Shown here: one piece after another, positions 44,999-52,251 of the stretch
Layout of the letters: each line of letters opens with the position of its first letter
Position numbering within the stretch: position 1 is the stretch's first letter
Position numbers and translations under genes: made by a program
Source of the DNA: Candidatus Poribacteria bacterium
GTDB lineage: Bacteria > Poribacteria > WGA-4E > WGA-3G
Reading direction: 5' to 3'
NCBI GenBank assembly: GCA_021295715.1
Contig: JAGWBV010000007.1
Coordinates: 11,201 to 63,451, forward strand
DNA length: 52,251 bases
The notes under the pieces: model-generated
The model's database searches: none
Seen by the model: only the letters and a program-made list of their open reading frames with translations
Told to the model about the DNA's origin: nothing

Positions 44999-46240
44999 TC
45001 AATATCGATCCGGAGACCAGAAGATGACATCGCGTTTAGGAAACAGCGTTTTTAAAAATGTCGAGACTTCTGAGGATACCGAAGCCTCAGAACTTACCTG
45101 CTCCCATCCTATCTCACCGAAGAGAAGTTGCCAGAAATCTGCCTCGGTCAAGTCTACTCCGAGGTCAACAGCATCGGCATCTTCAGGAACGATTTGCAGC
45201 GTGCCATCGGCATTGTGTCGTAAGGCGACTTGCTGATTGTTAAGAGCAGGCAATTTGAGGGTGAGGGGTGGAAACGTTTCCTCAGCATCGTCAATTCGCG
45301 ATTCCCATCCGACGACAAGGCGACGCAAAAGTACCGGTAGGTTCACGGCATAGAGCATCATCTTCGTATCCGTTTTCGGCGTTAATGCGCCATTGCATCC
45401 TGCGGTGAGCCGTTCTACAAATGGGTGATGAGGTGAGAATGTGCCTTCTATCTTCTCAACCGCTTGTGCCGCACAAACTGTCAGGAAATGCGATACAAGT
45501 GCCTCCAAGACTCCTGCATTGTTAGGGACGTATCCTATCTCACGCACTTCTGCGGTCTTTGTAGCAGCGGTTTGTAATCCCGAATCATATATTTCATAGT
45601 TGAGATACCCGCCGATATGTCCGTTCCGGCGTGCAACGACAGTTGGAAAAACGCCACGGATGTGGCAGGGAGCCATATCCCAATACGCGCGTGTCCGTGT
45701 GATGGTTCCGCTCTGCTGGGCACTGCTGAGGTCGTATAGTCTCGCCACAGCATCTAAATCTGCCACTCGGTTGAAAGTGCTTATCTCCCATTCGGAGGAA
45801 GAGCCTGCATTCGTTATCAAGTTGCATGGCATGACGAAACCGTGCAAAGGGAGGGAAGTCCATCCCAAACGGCGATAAAAACCCTCTGGAATGATAGTAA
45901 ACAAGGCACCGATGTCGCATCCTGTCATCCGCATATAGTCAATTGTATCCCGCATGAGGGCAGAGGCATACCCAACGCCCTGATACTTCGGATGTGTGCA
46001 AACACCACCAATGCCGCCCATCGTTACAAGGGATGCCCCGATCCGCAGCCGTCGCTCCCAAACGCGCAGCGTCGAAACAACTGTGTCGTTCACGACGACA
46101 ACGCGGGTCTGCGGAAGTCTGTAACTACTGTCCCCGCGCATATACTGTCTATAGCGTTCATGTCCATCGGGATTAAACACCAAGCAACAGAGGTCAACAA
46201 CCTGTTCTAACTCTGACTCGCAAACTGCTCTAATTTCCAT
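44999..46240 (-). CDS. GNAT-family N-acetyltransferase, Eis-like
   Basis: The 413-residue protein has an N-terminal GNAT domain with the acetyl-CoA loop VCTHPKYQGVGYASALMRD (about 81-99), a second degenerate GNAT-like part, and a C-terminal region with LTLKLPALNNQQVALRHN and WQLLFGEIGW, resembling the sterol-carrier-like third domain of Eis proteins. Such enzymes acetylate amines, in some cases aminoglycosides or small peptides; the substrate here is unknown. ATG is directly preceded by CCGTAAGGTATAATTAAAAA. Confidence 0.88.
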   Translation of the reverse strand: MEIRAVCESELEQVVDLCCLVFNPDGHERYRQYMRGDSSYRLPQTRVVVVNDTVVSTLRVWERRLRIGASLVTMGGIGGVCTHPKYQGVGYASALMRDTIDYMRMTGCDIGALFTIIPEGFYRRLGWTSLPLHGFVMPCNLITNAGSSSEWEISTFNRVADLDAVARLYDLSSAQQSGTITRTRAYWDMAPCHIRGVFPTVVARRNGHIGGYLNYEIYDSGLQTAATKTAEVREIGYVPNNAGVLEALVSHFLTVCAAQAVEKIEGTFSPHHPFVERLTAGCNGALTPKTDTKMMLYAVNLPVLLRRLVVGWESRIDDAEETFPPLTLKLPALNNQQVALRHNADGTLQIVPEDADAVDLGVDLTEADFWQLLFGEIGWEQVSSEASVSSEVSTFLKTLFPKRDVIFWSPDRY

Positions 46241-46398
46241 TTTTTAATTATACCTTACGGAGGAACAACACGGGTTAGAACTATCAAGGATGTCCCTTAT
46301 ATCCGCCTGCGCCGGTGTTGCAGGCTACAGACTCGGGTTTAACGAAAACCTCTTTACCGATAACCAACTACCAATTCAATTATACCTTGCGGCGTAAT
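46238..46398 (-). repeat. Dispersed leader repeat before the acetyltransferase, with a second core copy
   Basis: In the minus sense it has GCCTGCAACACCGGCGCAGG and CGGATATAAGGG (46326-46294), then CCGTAAGGTATAATTAAAAA next to ATG. The 6-bp GCCTGC/GCAGGC pair and the GCGGATATA block are shared with the carA leader. A second core, CCGCAAGGTATAATTGAATT, lies upstream at about 46378-46397, where no start codon follows. Confidence 0.55.
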
Positions 46399-46412
46399 GA
46401 AAATGATGCCAA

Positions 46413-47462
46413 TCACTGCATCGAGAAAACAACCCCTAACGCTTCATTCGGCGTTTGAATCAATTTTTCACACCCTTCAGATGCCTGATCGATCGGGATA
46501 ATGTCTGTAATCAGCGGTTTCACCTGGATTTTGCCTTCCGACATCAACCGCAGTGATAATTCTAAATTGCGTTGCGTGGGCCAAGGGACAAACACGGGTG
46601 GGTAATCCGCACCGTGTTCATAATCCTCGTCGTGATAACCGGGTCCAGTGCGAGCGGCACTAATAACATCGACGTTGCCGAGACCTGCCGCAAAACCGTG
46701 CGTAATGTTTGCACCCCCGACGATGACAATCCGTCCAACTTTGTGGGTATCCGGTGCGGTTTTCAGCATTGCACGGATCTGTTGAAACGCACTTGTTCCA
46801 TCGCCACCAAAAGCGATAATTCCGCAATCCATACCGTAACCGTTGGTAAATTCCTGTGCCATTGGAATCGGATCTGTGTCCGACACATTTATCGCACGGT
46901 GTATCCCTGCGGTTTCTGCAATGCCTATCCGTAGCGACAACCTATCCAATCCAATAACATAGGCACCCGCGGTTCTGGCTATCTGACACGCGAATTGTCC
47001 AACAATTCCCAATCCAGCAACGACAACGTTCTCGCCAATACGGATGCGTCCGCGTTGCACCGCGTGGAGTGCAGTTGCTGCGAGATGAATAGATGCGGCT
47101 TCTTCGTGGCTGACGTCATTCGGAATTTTCGCGCACAGGTTATGTGGAACACAGGCGTGCGTGGCGTGAAGCGCATATCCGCCACCCATACCAGCCACCC
47201 TATCGCCGATCTCGAATTCGTCGCAATCACCCTCTTTACCGACGACAACACCAGCGTTCGTATACCCGAACGGACGCTGCCGTGCTTCAGAACCCGGATT
47301 CTCGCGTCGCCGTTTGACACCGCCGAGTTCCGTGCCGGGACTCACCATTGACGCATGAACTTCAATTAGGAGTTGTCCCGATTTTGGTGCAGGCGTTTCC
47401 TGTTCTTCCGTCCAGATACGTCCCGCCTCATTCATCATCAAAACTTTTCTCGTTTTACTCAT
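46413..47462 (-). CDS. Zinc-type medium-chain alcohol dehydrogenase
   Basis: The MDR-fold enzyme has a GroES-like N-terminal half (PGTELGGVKRR, PFGYTNAGVVVGKEGD, FEIGDRVAGMGGGYALHATHA) and a Rossmann half with VVVAGLGIVGQFACQIAR (NAD(P)-binding). Catalytic-zinc ligands are not in the standard places, as the usual CGxD early motif is replaced by SPGTE, so it may resemble the BchC-type or sugar-dehydrogenase branch. I start at ATG 47462, with AAAAAGGACTGTTT upstream, giving 349 residues. It follows the PhyH-type dioxygenase by 63 bases. Confidence 0.88.
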   Translation of the reverse strand: MSKTRKVLMMNEAGRIWTEEQETPAPKSGQLLIEVHASMVSPGTELGGVKRRRENPGSEARQRPFGYTNAGVVVGKEGDCDEFEIGDRVAGMGGGYALHATHACVPHNLCAKIPNDVSHEEAASIHLAATALHAVQRGRIRIGENVVVAGLGIVGQFACQIARTAGAYVIGLDRLSLRIGIAETAGIHRAINVSDTDPIPMAQEFTNGYGMDCGIIAFGGDGTSAFQQIRAMLKTAPDTHKVGRIVIVGGANITHGFAAGLGNVDVISAARTGPGYHDEDYEHGADYPPVFVPWPTQRNLELSLRLMSEGKIQVKPLITDIIPIDQASEGCEKLIQTPNEALGVVFSMQ

Positions 47463-47525
47463 AAACAGTCCTTTTTGTTTCTTTATATTTCTGGGTGCGT
47501 TTTGCAAGCGCACCAAATCGAACAT

Positions 47526-48500
47526 CTACTGGTAAGGTTCCAAATCAATCCCGGGATATGCATCCTCAAGACGTGCAAGAGCTTCCGGTGTGTAGTATGC
47601 ATCACCAGGAGCGGGCCACCCCAAAACGCGTCGCACGGCAGGGGTCGTCCTTATGACAAACTTCATGTAGTTTGGGCTACTCCACCCCGGCACAGGACGT
47701 GTCGTTTTGCACCAATCGGCATTGTCGGCGCGATGGAAGTGATACCCCATCCACCCACGCTGTCTGTTCTTGTTCCGAAACGGCTGTGCTGCGTGAACCA
47801 AATAACTGGAACGGAATGCAACACTTCCCGCTTTCGCCGTAAGAGGAACAGGATCTGCGAGTTCACCTTTAAATTCACGTAGGTCAGGTATACCCATTCC
47901 GCCTGCTCTACCGGGATACTTCACCCATATCTTATCCAATTGGTTCTGTGAACCTGGACAGACGAGCATCGGCGCACCATCCGCTTTGATGTCGTGCAGG
48001 AAGATTGCGGACAGAATATATCCGTAGCGTTGCCAATCCGGATGTGGTGGCAAGGCGGAATTCGTTGCATTGTCAATATGATACCCCTGCCACGGATGTT
48101 CACTGTGCCGGCTATCGGTGAGACCTTCTCGGAGAAATATTTGTCCATAACCGAGTCGAATTTCTTCCGTGCCTAACAATTGCTGTGCGATTGTGAGATA
48201 CGTCTCGTTTTCGATGAGCTTATCCAGCGCTTCCAAGCCTGTCGGAAAATGCACTGCTTTACCGAACGGACCAGCAAGCAGTTGCAGATCGCTGTTCTTC
48301 TCATAGGCACTCTTCAACACGTCCGGCTGCGGATCCCATTTCTCCCGATATTCGGCGTAAGTCAAGCCATCGTAAGCATTGTGCTCCATCTCTTCTAACG
48401 CGGGTGCAATTGTATCCGATGAAAACACGTTGGGCACCACGATTATTCCATCACGTTTCCATGCTGTTAGTTGTTCCGTTGTGAGTTGCATAGTCTTCAT
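47526..48500 (-). CDS. Phytanoyl-CoA dioxygenase (PhyH) family protein
   Basis: A cupin-fold Fe(II)/2-oxoglutarate oxygenase. The iron site is His/Asp in YHIDNATNSALPPHP and a distal His in SYLVHAAQPF, with the 2-oxoglutarate Arg in FRNKNRQRG. Members hydroxylate small molecules of many kinds; the substrate is unknown. ATG 48500 overlaps the rfbB-type TGA as ATGA; ATG 48491 has GGGAG nine bases upstream and is equally possible. The family is typically expanded in Poribacteria-like genomes. Co-transcription with the dehydratase and dehydrogenase suggests a pathway for a modified sugar. Confidence 0.9.
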   Translation of the reverse strand: MKTMQLTTEQLTAWKRDGIIVVPNVFSSDTIAPALEEMEHNAYDGLTYAEYREKWDPQPDVLKSAYEKNSDLQLLAGPFGKAVHFPTGLEALDKLIENETYLTIAQQLLGTEEIRLGYGQIFLREGLTDSRHSEHPWQGYHIDNATNSALPPHPDWQRYGYILSAIFLHDIKADGAPMLVCPGSQNQLDKIWVKYPGRAGGMGIPDLREFKGELADPVPLTAKAGSVAFRSSYLVHAAQPFRNKNRQRGWMGYHFHRADNADWCKTTRPVPGWSSPNYMKFVIRTTPAVRRVLGWPAPGDAYYTPEALARLEDAYPGIDLEPYQ

Positions 48501-49534
48501 CTCCCTGAGAACGTTTCCCATTTATCCTCTTGAATCATTTCACTATCTGCTTTCTGCTGAATTGTCTGCCACCATTCCTGATTTTCGATGTACCACTGGA
48601 TCGTCTCTCGCATCCCATCTTCAAAGGCAATGATCGGTTTCCAACCGACATCACGGGCGATCTTGGTTGAATCCAAGAGATAACGACAATCATGCCCGGG
48701 TCGATCGGGTACATAAGTTTTCAAATGCTGCGGTTTGTTAAGAACATCCAATATGAAATCGCTAATGTCTTCAATACTCTTCTCCACACCACTGCCGACG
48801 TTGTAAGTTTCACCGATTTTGCCGTCCTCAAGGACTGCCGCGATTGCGCGACAATGATCCTCAACGTGCAACCATTCGCGTCGGTTATGACTGCTTCGGT
48901 AGAGCGTTAGCGGTAAGTCTTGGAGCGCATTGGTTGTAAAGAGCGGAATGAGTTTTTCTGGGTGCTGATAGGGACCGTAGTTGTTTGCACAATTGGAAAT
49001 CGTTATCGGCATACCGAAGCTATGGAAGTAGGCGTTCACGAGATGATCGGCTGCTGCTTTAGAAGCATTGTAGGGTGTTTGTGGACGATAGGGGGCATTT
49101 TCACTGAACCTATCAGGTGAGTCTAAAGGCAATTCACCATATACCTCACATGTAGAGATGTGATGAAATCGCTGCACGTCGTGTTTCCGAGATGCATCCA
49201 GTAACACCTGCGTCCCTATCACGTTCGTTTCAAAGAAACGCCGCGGATGCAGAATTGCCCGACTGTTGTGTGACTCTGCCGCGAAATTGACGATTACATC
49301 CGGAGACTCTTTGCGCAGCACACTTTCCACAAGATCGGCATCCAGAATATCACCGTGCACAAACTGATACCGTTTTGGACTGTGGGTTTCCGCTATATCC
49401 ATCAGATTGGAGAGATTTCCAGCATACGTGAGCCGATCAAAGTTGACGATACTATCGTCCGAATTGCGTTGCAGATAGTATCGGATGAAGTTGGTACCGA
49501 TAAACCCAGCACCACCCGTGACCAATAATTTCAT
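48497..49534 (-). CDS. dTDP-glucose 4,6-dehydratase-like (RmlB/RfbB) sugar-nucleotide enzyme
   Basis: The 345-residue extended short-chain dehydrogenase begins LVTGGAGFIGTNFIRYYLQR (NAD site) and has the YxxxK pair Tyr155/Lys159 (TPYNASKAAADH), with RWGPxGP-type NCANNYGPYQHPEKLIPLF downstream. In true RmlB the active-site triad T-D-E includes an acid Asp; here it reads Thr128-Cys129-Glu130 (ISTCEVYGEL), and the usual HVDRSI is HNSRAI. It may therefore dehydrate less well, act on a different sugar nucleotide, or be an epimerase/decarboxylase relative. No rmlA, C or D is near. ATG follows CCGCAAGGAACAATTAAAAA. Confidence 0.88.
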   Translation of the reverse strand: MKLLVTGGAGFIGTNFIRYYLQRNSDDSIVNFDRLTYAGNLSNLMDIAETHSPKRYQFVHGDILDADLVESVLRKESPDVIVNFAAESHNSRAILHPRRFFETNVIGTQVLLDASRKHDVQRFHHISTCEVYGELPLDSPDRFSENAPYRPQTPYNASKAAADHLVNAYFHSFGMPITISNCANNYGPYQHPEKLIPLFTTNALQDLPLTLYRSSHNRREWLHVEDHCRAIAAVLEDGKIGETYNVGSGVEKSIEDISDFILDVLNKPQHLKTYVPDRPGHDCRYLLDSTKIARDVGWKPIIAFEDGMRETIQWYIENQEWWQTIQQKADSEMIQEDKWETFSGR

Positions 49535-49556
49535 TTTTTTAATTGTTCCTTGCGGA
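49532..49556 (-). repeat. Leader motif at the RfbB-like gene start
   Basis: In the minus sense CCGCAAGGAACAATTAAAAA and two more A are directly followed by ATG. This is another member of the dispersed leader family, matching in the core only. Confidence 0.5.
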
Positions 49557-49714
49557 GAAATGGCGCGACTTGAAATTCAAAGGTTTGCGCGTTCAAGCTA
49601 ACAACCCCTCCTTTTCAATGAATACCTCTATCTTATCAAAAATCAGTGTGGTCTGTCAATCTAAATTCGTTTTTATGGACGGAAATTCCGAGTTCCAGAG
49701 CACTATAATAATTG

Positions 49715-49743
49715 TTGACAATTAGTCGTGAATGTCATAAGAT
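49715..49743 (+). promoter_or_regulatory. Sigma-70 promoter of the second aldo/keto reductase
   Basis: Perfect TTGACA (49715-49720), 17 bases, TAAGAT (49738-49743), 66 bases before ATG 49810. Confidence 0.55.
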
Positions 49744-49809
49744 GGACGACAAATTCAAATTGTAATACTTTGATAGTGCAGGGTCCCGTGCCTTGCGAAA
49801 GGGAAAATA

Positions 49810-50748
49810 ATGCGCCAACGCAAATTAGGGAATACAGGGTTAACCGTTTCTGAAATCGGCATGGGAACATGGGAACTCGGAGGTCGCGAATGGGGAGACA
49901 TCAGTGAAACCGATGCTGTGGACCTCCTCCGATACGCCTTTGAAAGTGGTGTTACCTATTACGATACGGCAGACCAATACGGAGGAGGTCGCGCCGAACG
50001 ACTCCTCGGTGAAGCCTTTTCAACACTCGGCAATAGAGTTATCATTGCGACGAAACTCGGATATGAACTGGATTCCGATGGCTGGATTAGCCATGGATGG
50101 GAGCATCCATCGTTCAACGTTTCGCCAGATTACATTCGTCTATCAGTCGAAGGGAGCCTCACGCGATTGAAGCGTGATGTTATAGACATCTATCAATTCC
50201 ATTCGCCGCCACCTGCTGATGCGTGGGATGACGCATTCGGGACAATGGAAGCACTCAAAACCGAGGGCAAGATTCGCTTTTATGGGATGGGTCTCGGTAG
50301 TGAAGCAGACGCGCTAAAGGCAATAAAAGAAACCGGTATTTCTTCGCTGATGCTCACCTACAATATCCTTACCCAAGAAATGGCAACCCCTGTAATGGCG
50401 ACCGCTGCTGAGAATGGGATCGCTGTTGTTGTCCGACAGCCGCTGTCGTCCGGTTTACTCTCTGGACACCTCGGACCGGATACCGTCTTTGCGGAGAACG
50501 ATTATCGGAAAACTTGGTCCCGTGAGAAATTTCTTGCCGATCTGGAGCGGGTCGAACAGGTTAAGTCGATCGTTGGGAATAAAGTGCACAGTCTTCCACA
50601 AGCCGCCCTCAAATTCATTTTGGCACATCCGGCGGTCTCCTGTGTTGTTCCGGGAATGATGACCCCAGCACAAGTTGACGATGGAGTTGCGACATCGGGT
50701 GCAGCGCCTTTACCTGCGGACATTTTGGACCAACTACGCAACGATTGA
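49810..50748 (+). CDS. Aldo/keto reductase 2
   Basis: The 312 residues have the tetrad in YYDTADQYGGGRAERLLG (Asp, Tyr), IIATKLGYE (Lys) and YQFHSPPP (His), and the phosphate-binding ALKFILAHPAVSCVVPGM. This is the YghZ/tas-like branch of NADPH-linked aldo/keto reductases. AAAGGGAAAATA precedes the ATG. The following thiamine-binding-type gene begins ten bases after its stop, so the two are probably co-transcribed. Confidence 0.93.
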   Translation: MRQRKLGNTGLTVSEIGMGTWELGGREWGDISETDAVDLLRYAFESGVTYYDTADQYGGGRAERLLGEAFSTLGNRVIIATKLGYELDSDGWISHGWEHPSFNVSPDYIRLSVEGSLTRLKRDVIDIYQFHSPPPADAWDDAFGTMEALKTEGKIRFYGMGLGSEADALKAIKETGISSLMLTYNILTQEMATPVMATAAENGIAVVVRQPLSSGLLSGHLGPDTVFAENDYRKTWSREKFLADLERVEQVKSIVGNKVHSLPQAALKFILAHPAVSCVVPGMMTPAQVDDGVATSGAAPLPADILDQLRND

Positions 50749-50758
50749 AGGAGGCACT

Positions 50759-51091
50759 ATGAAGGTTATCGCGGATCTCTGTGTTGTTCCAATAGGCGTC
50801 GGCGTATCGGTCTCGAAATATGTCACTGCGTGTGAAAAAGTGCTGAAGGCGGCGGGTTTAGAGACAAAACTGCATGCGTATGGCACTAACATTGAAGGCG
50901 AATGGGATGTTGTCTTTGCAGCGATTCGGCAGTGCCACGAAGTCGTCCATGAGATGGGTGCCCCGCGAATTACAACGACGCTCAAGTTTGGCACTCGGGT
51001 CGACAGAACACAGACAATGGACGATAAGGTTAGCAGCGTCGAAAAGCAGTTACAGGCAAAGGGACCGATGGGGAATTTAAAATTTAATTGA
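50759..51091 (+). CDS. MTH1187 / YkoF-type thiamine-binding-like small protein
   Basis: The 110-residue ferredoxin-like protein contains MKVIADLCVVPIGVGVSVSK, GLETKLHAYGTNIEGEWDVV and APRITTTLKFGTRVDRT, the pattern of the MTH1187 (DUF77) family. Some members bind thiamine or hydroxymethylpyrimidine; their role is not settled. The start is ATG 50759, with AAGGAGGC five bases upstream. An upstream ATG in the same frame at 50675 lies inside the AKR gene and has no such site. Confidence 0.88.
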   Translation: MKVIADLCVVPIGVGVSVSKYVTACEKVLKAAGLETKLHAYGTNIEGEWDVVFAAIRQCHEVVHEMGAPRITTTLKFGTRVDRTQTMDDKVSSVEKQLQAKGPMGNLKFN

Positions 51092-51180
51092 AAAAAATTA
51101 GTTGGACTTCTCTGGTAACTTATGGTAAACTGTTTTCGTTAAATGAATAGAAACGATAATCAAAACATGGAGGATAAAAA

Positions 51181-51873
51181 ATGAAAAGCAAATTCATGCT
51201 TTTGGCAGTGTGTGCTATCGGAGTTCTTCTTACGGCGCAATTCGCTGCCGCCCTTGATAAAATTGAAGGTCCTTGGTATTGGATGATCACCGAAAGCCCC
51301 GCTGGTGGTGGTGGTGCCGCCGTAACAGATGAAGACGGTATCGACGAAGCAACAAAGGGTAAATTGACCGAGGAAGATGTCGCAGAACAGGGCATAACAA
51401 AAGAGATTCTGAAGGTCAAATTTGCCGAAAATTACGAATGGACCGAGGGAGAAATCGCCCCAGTCGGGGGAAACAACATCAACGACATGCTCATAAAGAT
51501 TAAGTTGGGACCCGGCGGCGATGTCAATGACCATTGTTCCTACGCCGTAATCAACGCTGTATCAAAGACTACGAAGAAGGGTGCTGAAGCCCGTGTCGGT
51601 AGTGATGATTCCGTCAAGGTCTGGATGAACGGTGAAGAGGTACACAAAAACCCTGTCAACCGCGGGGCTGGTGATTTCCAGGACACATTCGAGGTGGATA
51701 TTAAAAAAGGCGATAATGTTTTCATGGTTAAAGTCTGTGAACGCGGTGGTGGGTGGAGCATGTTCGCCGGTATCGACGCGCCTTTGGAATACAATCTGGA
51801 GTTTAAGGGACTTCCTGTTGAACCTGCTGGCAAATTAGCGACGCAGTGGGCAGAAGTCAAAAGCTCTTACTAA
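51181..51873 (+). CDS. Secreted beta-sandwich protein with VEP..ATQW tail
   Basis: The 230-residue protein has a signal peptide (MKSKFMLLAVCAIGVLLTAQ..) and a mature start LDKIEGPWYWMI. The main part is a galactose-binding-like beta-sandwich with the block DDSVKVWMNGEEVHKN and KKGDNVFMVKVCERGGGW. Such blocks occur in carbohydrate-binding and sugar-surface proteins. It ends LPVEPAGKLATQWAEVKS, the same tail as the four LamG proteins despite its different fold. A GGAGGATAAAAA site precedes ATG. A paralogue begins at 52139. Confidence 0.85.
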   Translation: MKSKFMLLAVCAIGVLLTAQFAAALDKIEGPWYWMITESPAGGGGAAVTDEDGIDEATKGKLTEEDVAEQGITKEILKVKFAENYEWTEGEIAPVGGNNINDMLIKIKLGPGGDVNDHCSYAVINAVSKTTKKGAEARVGSDDSVKVWMNGEEVHKNPVNRGAGDFQDTFEVDIKKGDNVFMVKVCERGGGWSMFAGIDAPLEYNLEFKGLPVEPAGKLATQWAEVKSSY

Positions 51874-51879
51874 GTCGGT

Positions 51880-51959
51880 ATTTTAGCCGGTACTACCGTT
51901 CCCGGAACTCACAATTCAGAACCGTTTTTATCGGCTAAAATCGCACAAGTTTTTTGTGC
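51880..51959 (+). terminator. Hairpins after the secreted beta-sandwich gene
   Basis: ATTTTAGCCG (51880-51889) is exactly inverted as CGGCTAAAAT (51932-51941) across a 42-base loop. Next to it GCACAA (51943-51948) and TTGTGC (51954-51959) form a second small stem around a T-rich loop. They lie between two paralogous genes and probably end transcription of the first; the long first pair could also be regulatory. Confidence 0.45.
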
Positions 51960-52138
51960 TTGATTTAATTGTGGTATATTTGTTAAACTAATTTAAAGAG
52001 GTTGTCCTATCTTTGTAAACATCGGCATAATATTGTAGCCACGATCTTCTGATCACGGCACAACCCGATCCGTAAGAACAGGCAACACTGATTTCGTTTT
52101 GTTTAAATTAAAAGTAAAAAATTAATCGGAGGATTTTC

Positions 52139-52251
52139 ATGAATAGAAAATTGTTCACAGTCGGGCTCGCATGCATCATAGCACTTTTTGTTATGGCACA
52201 AACTGCCGATGCCCAAGATAAAATTACCGGTCCGTGGCTTTGGATGATTGC
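52139..52251 (+). CDS. Second secreted beta-sandwich protein, N-terminal part only
   Basis: The frame starts at ATG 52139, with TCGGAGGATTTTC upstream, and is open to the window end. It encodes a signal peptide (MNRKLFTVGLACIIALFVMA..) and the mature start QDKITGPWLWMI, matching the DKIEGPWYWMI of the gene at 51181. It is therefore a tandem paralogue; whether it ends in the same tail cannot be seen. Confidence 0.75.
   Translation, partial: MNRKLFTVGLACIIALFVMAQTADAQDKITGPWLWMI

Noticed and set aside
44639-45055. 138-residue plus-strand open frame over the methyltransferase/acetyltransferase junction
   Set aside because: It covers the N-terminus of the methyltransferase in antisense, has no Shine-Dalgarno and no family signature.

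Overview
This window looks like a chromosomal segment of an uncultured Gram-negative bacterium. Supporting signs are a signal-peptide-bearing lipoprotein, an apparent outer-membrane beta-barrel, a heptosyltransferase-type glycosyltransferase, and a tetratricopeptide protein with a signal peptide. The mix of LamG-type secreted proteins, phytanoyl-CoA dioxygenase, sugar-acid enzymes, a sulfatase and an alpha-L-fucosidase resembles Candidatus Poribacteria and related marine or sponge-associated lineages. That assignment is inferred from gene content; no marker gene in the window proves it.

Layout. 1-1004: the tail of a trypsin-like protease, a small inverted-repeat element, and a frame-broken conserved gene. 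1005-7829: a pyrimidine operon (pyrR, a broken pyrC, carA, carB) behind a textbook PyrR-type attenuator. 7830-10901: two unknown genes and a sigma-54-type activator with a degenerate receiver. 10976-13944 (minus): a TPR protein, a TIM-barrel sugar isomerase/epimerase and nagB. 14041-15932 (minus): two tandem secreted LamG proteins, each with its own promoter and hairpin. 16296-19926 (plus): FMN reductase, RNase HIII, thiI and a family 9 glycosyltransferase. 19897-23356 (minus): a dipeptidase, glycerol-1-phosphate dehydrogenase and an oligogalacturonate-lyase-like propeller. 23747-27635: a PP2C phosphatase, then the NAD/ribosome housekeeping group nadD-yacG-yqeK-rsfS and a SIS protein. 28101-37036: a small basic protein, an enolase-superfamily enzyme, an aldo/keto reductase, a broken beta-barrel gene, a peptide-type ABC binding protein with one permease, a cupin and a mannonate-dehydratase-like enzyme. 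37111-43961: two more LamG proteins, a sulfatase, an ankyrin protein and a GH95 fucosidase. 43958-49534 (minus): a DNA methyltransferase, a GNAT acetyltransferase, and an rfbB-PhyH-alcohol dehydrogenase run. 49810-52251: an aldo/keto reductase, a thiamine-binding-type small protein, and two tandem secreted beta-sandwich proteins (the last truncated by the window end).

Three patterns cut across the genes. First, five secreted proteins of two different folds end in the same short tail, approximately VEPxxKLATTWxxLK, which looks like an undescribed C-terminal signal. Second, a dispersed sequence around CCGCAAGGNATAATTAAAAA sits directly before the start codons of at least six unrelated genes and supplies their Shine-Dalgarno site. 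Third, short hairpin and terminal-inverted-repeat elements of about 90-120 bp lie between genes.

Functionally, the window combines pyrimidine synthesis with breakdown of amino sugars, uronates, and fucosylated or sulfated glycans. Three genes (425-1004, pyrC, and the beta-barrel at 30713) are interrupted in frame. Either the assembly has small errors or this strain carries recent gene damage.
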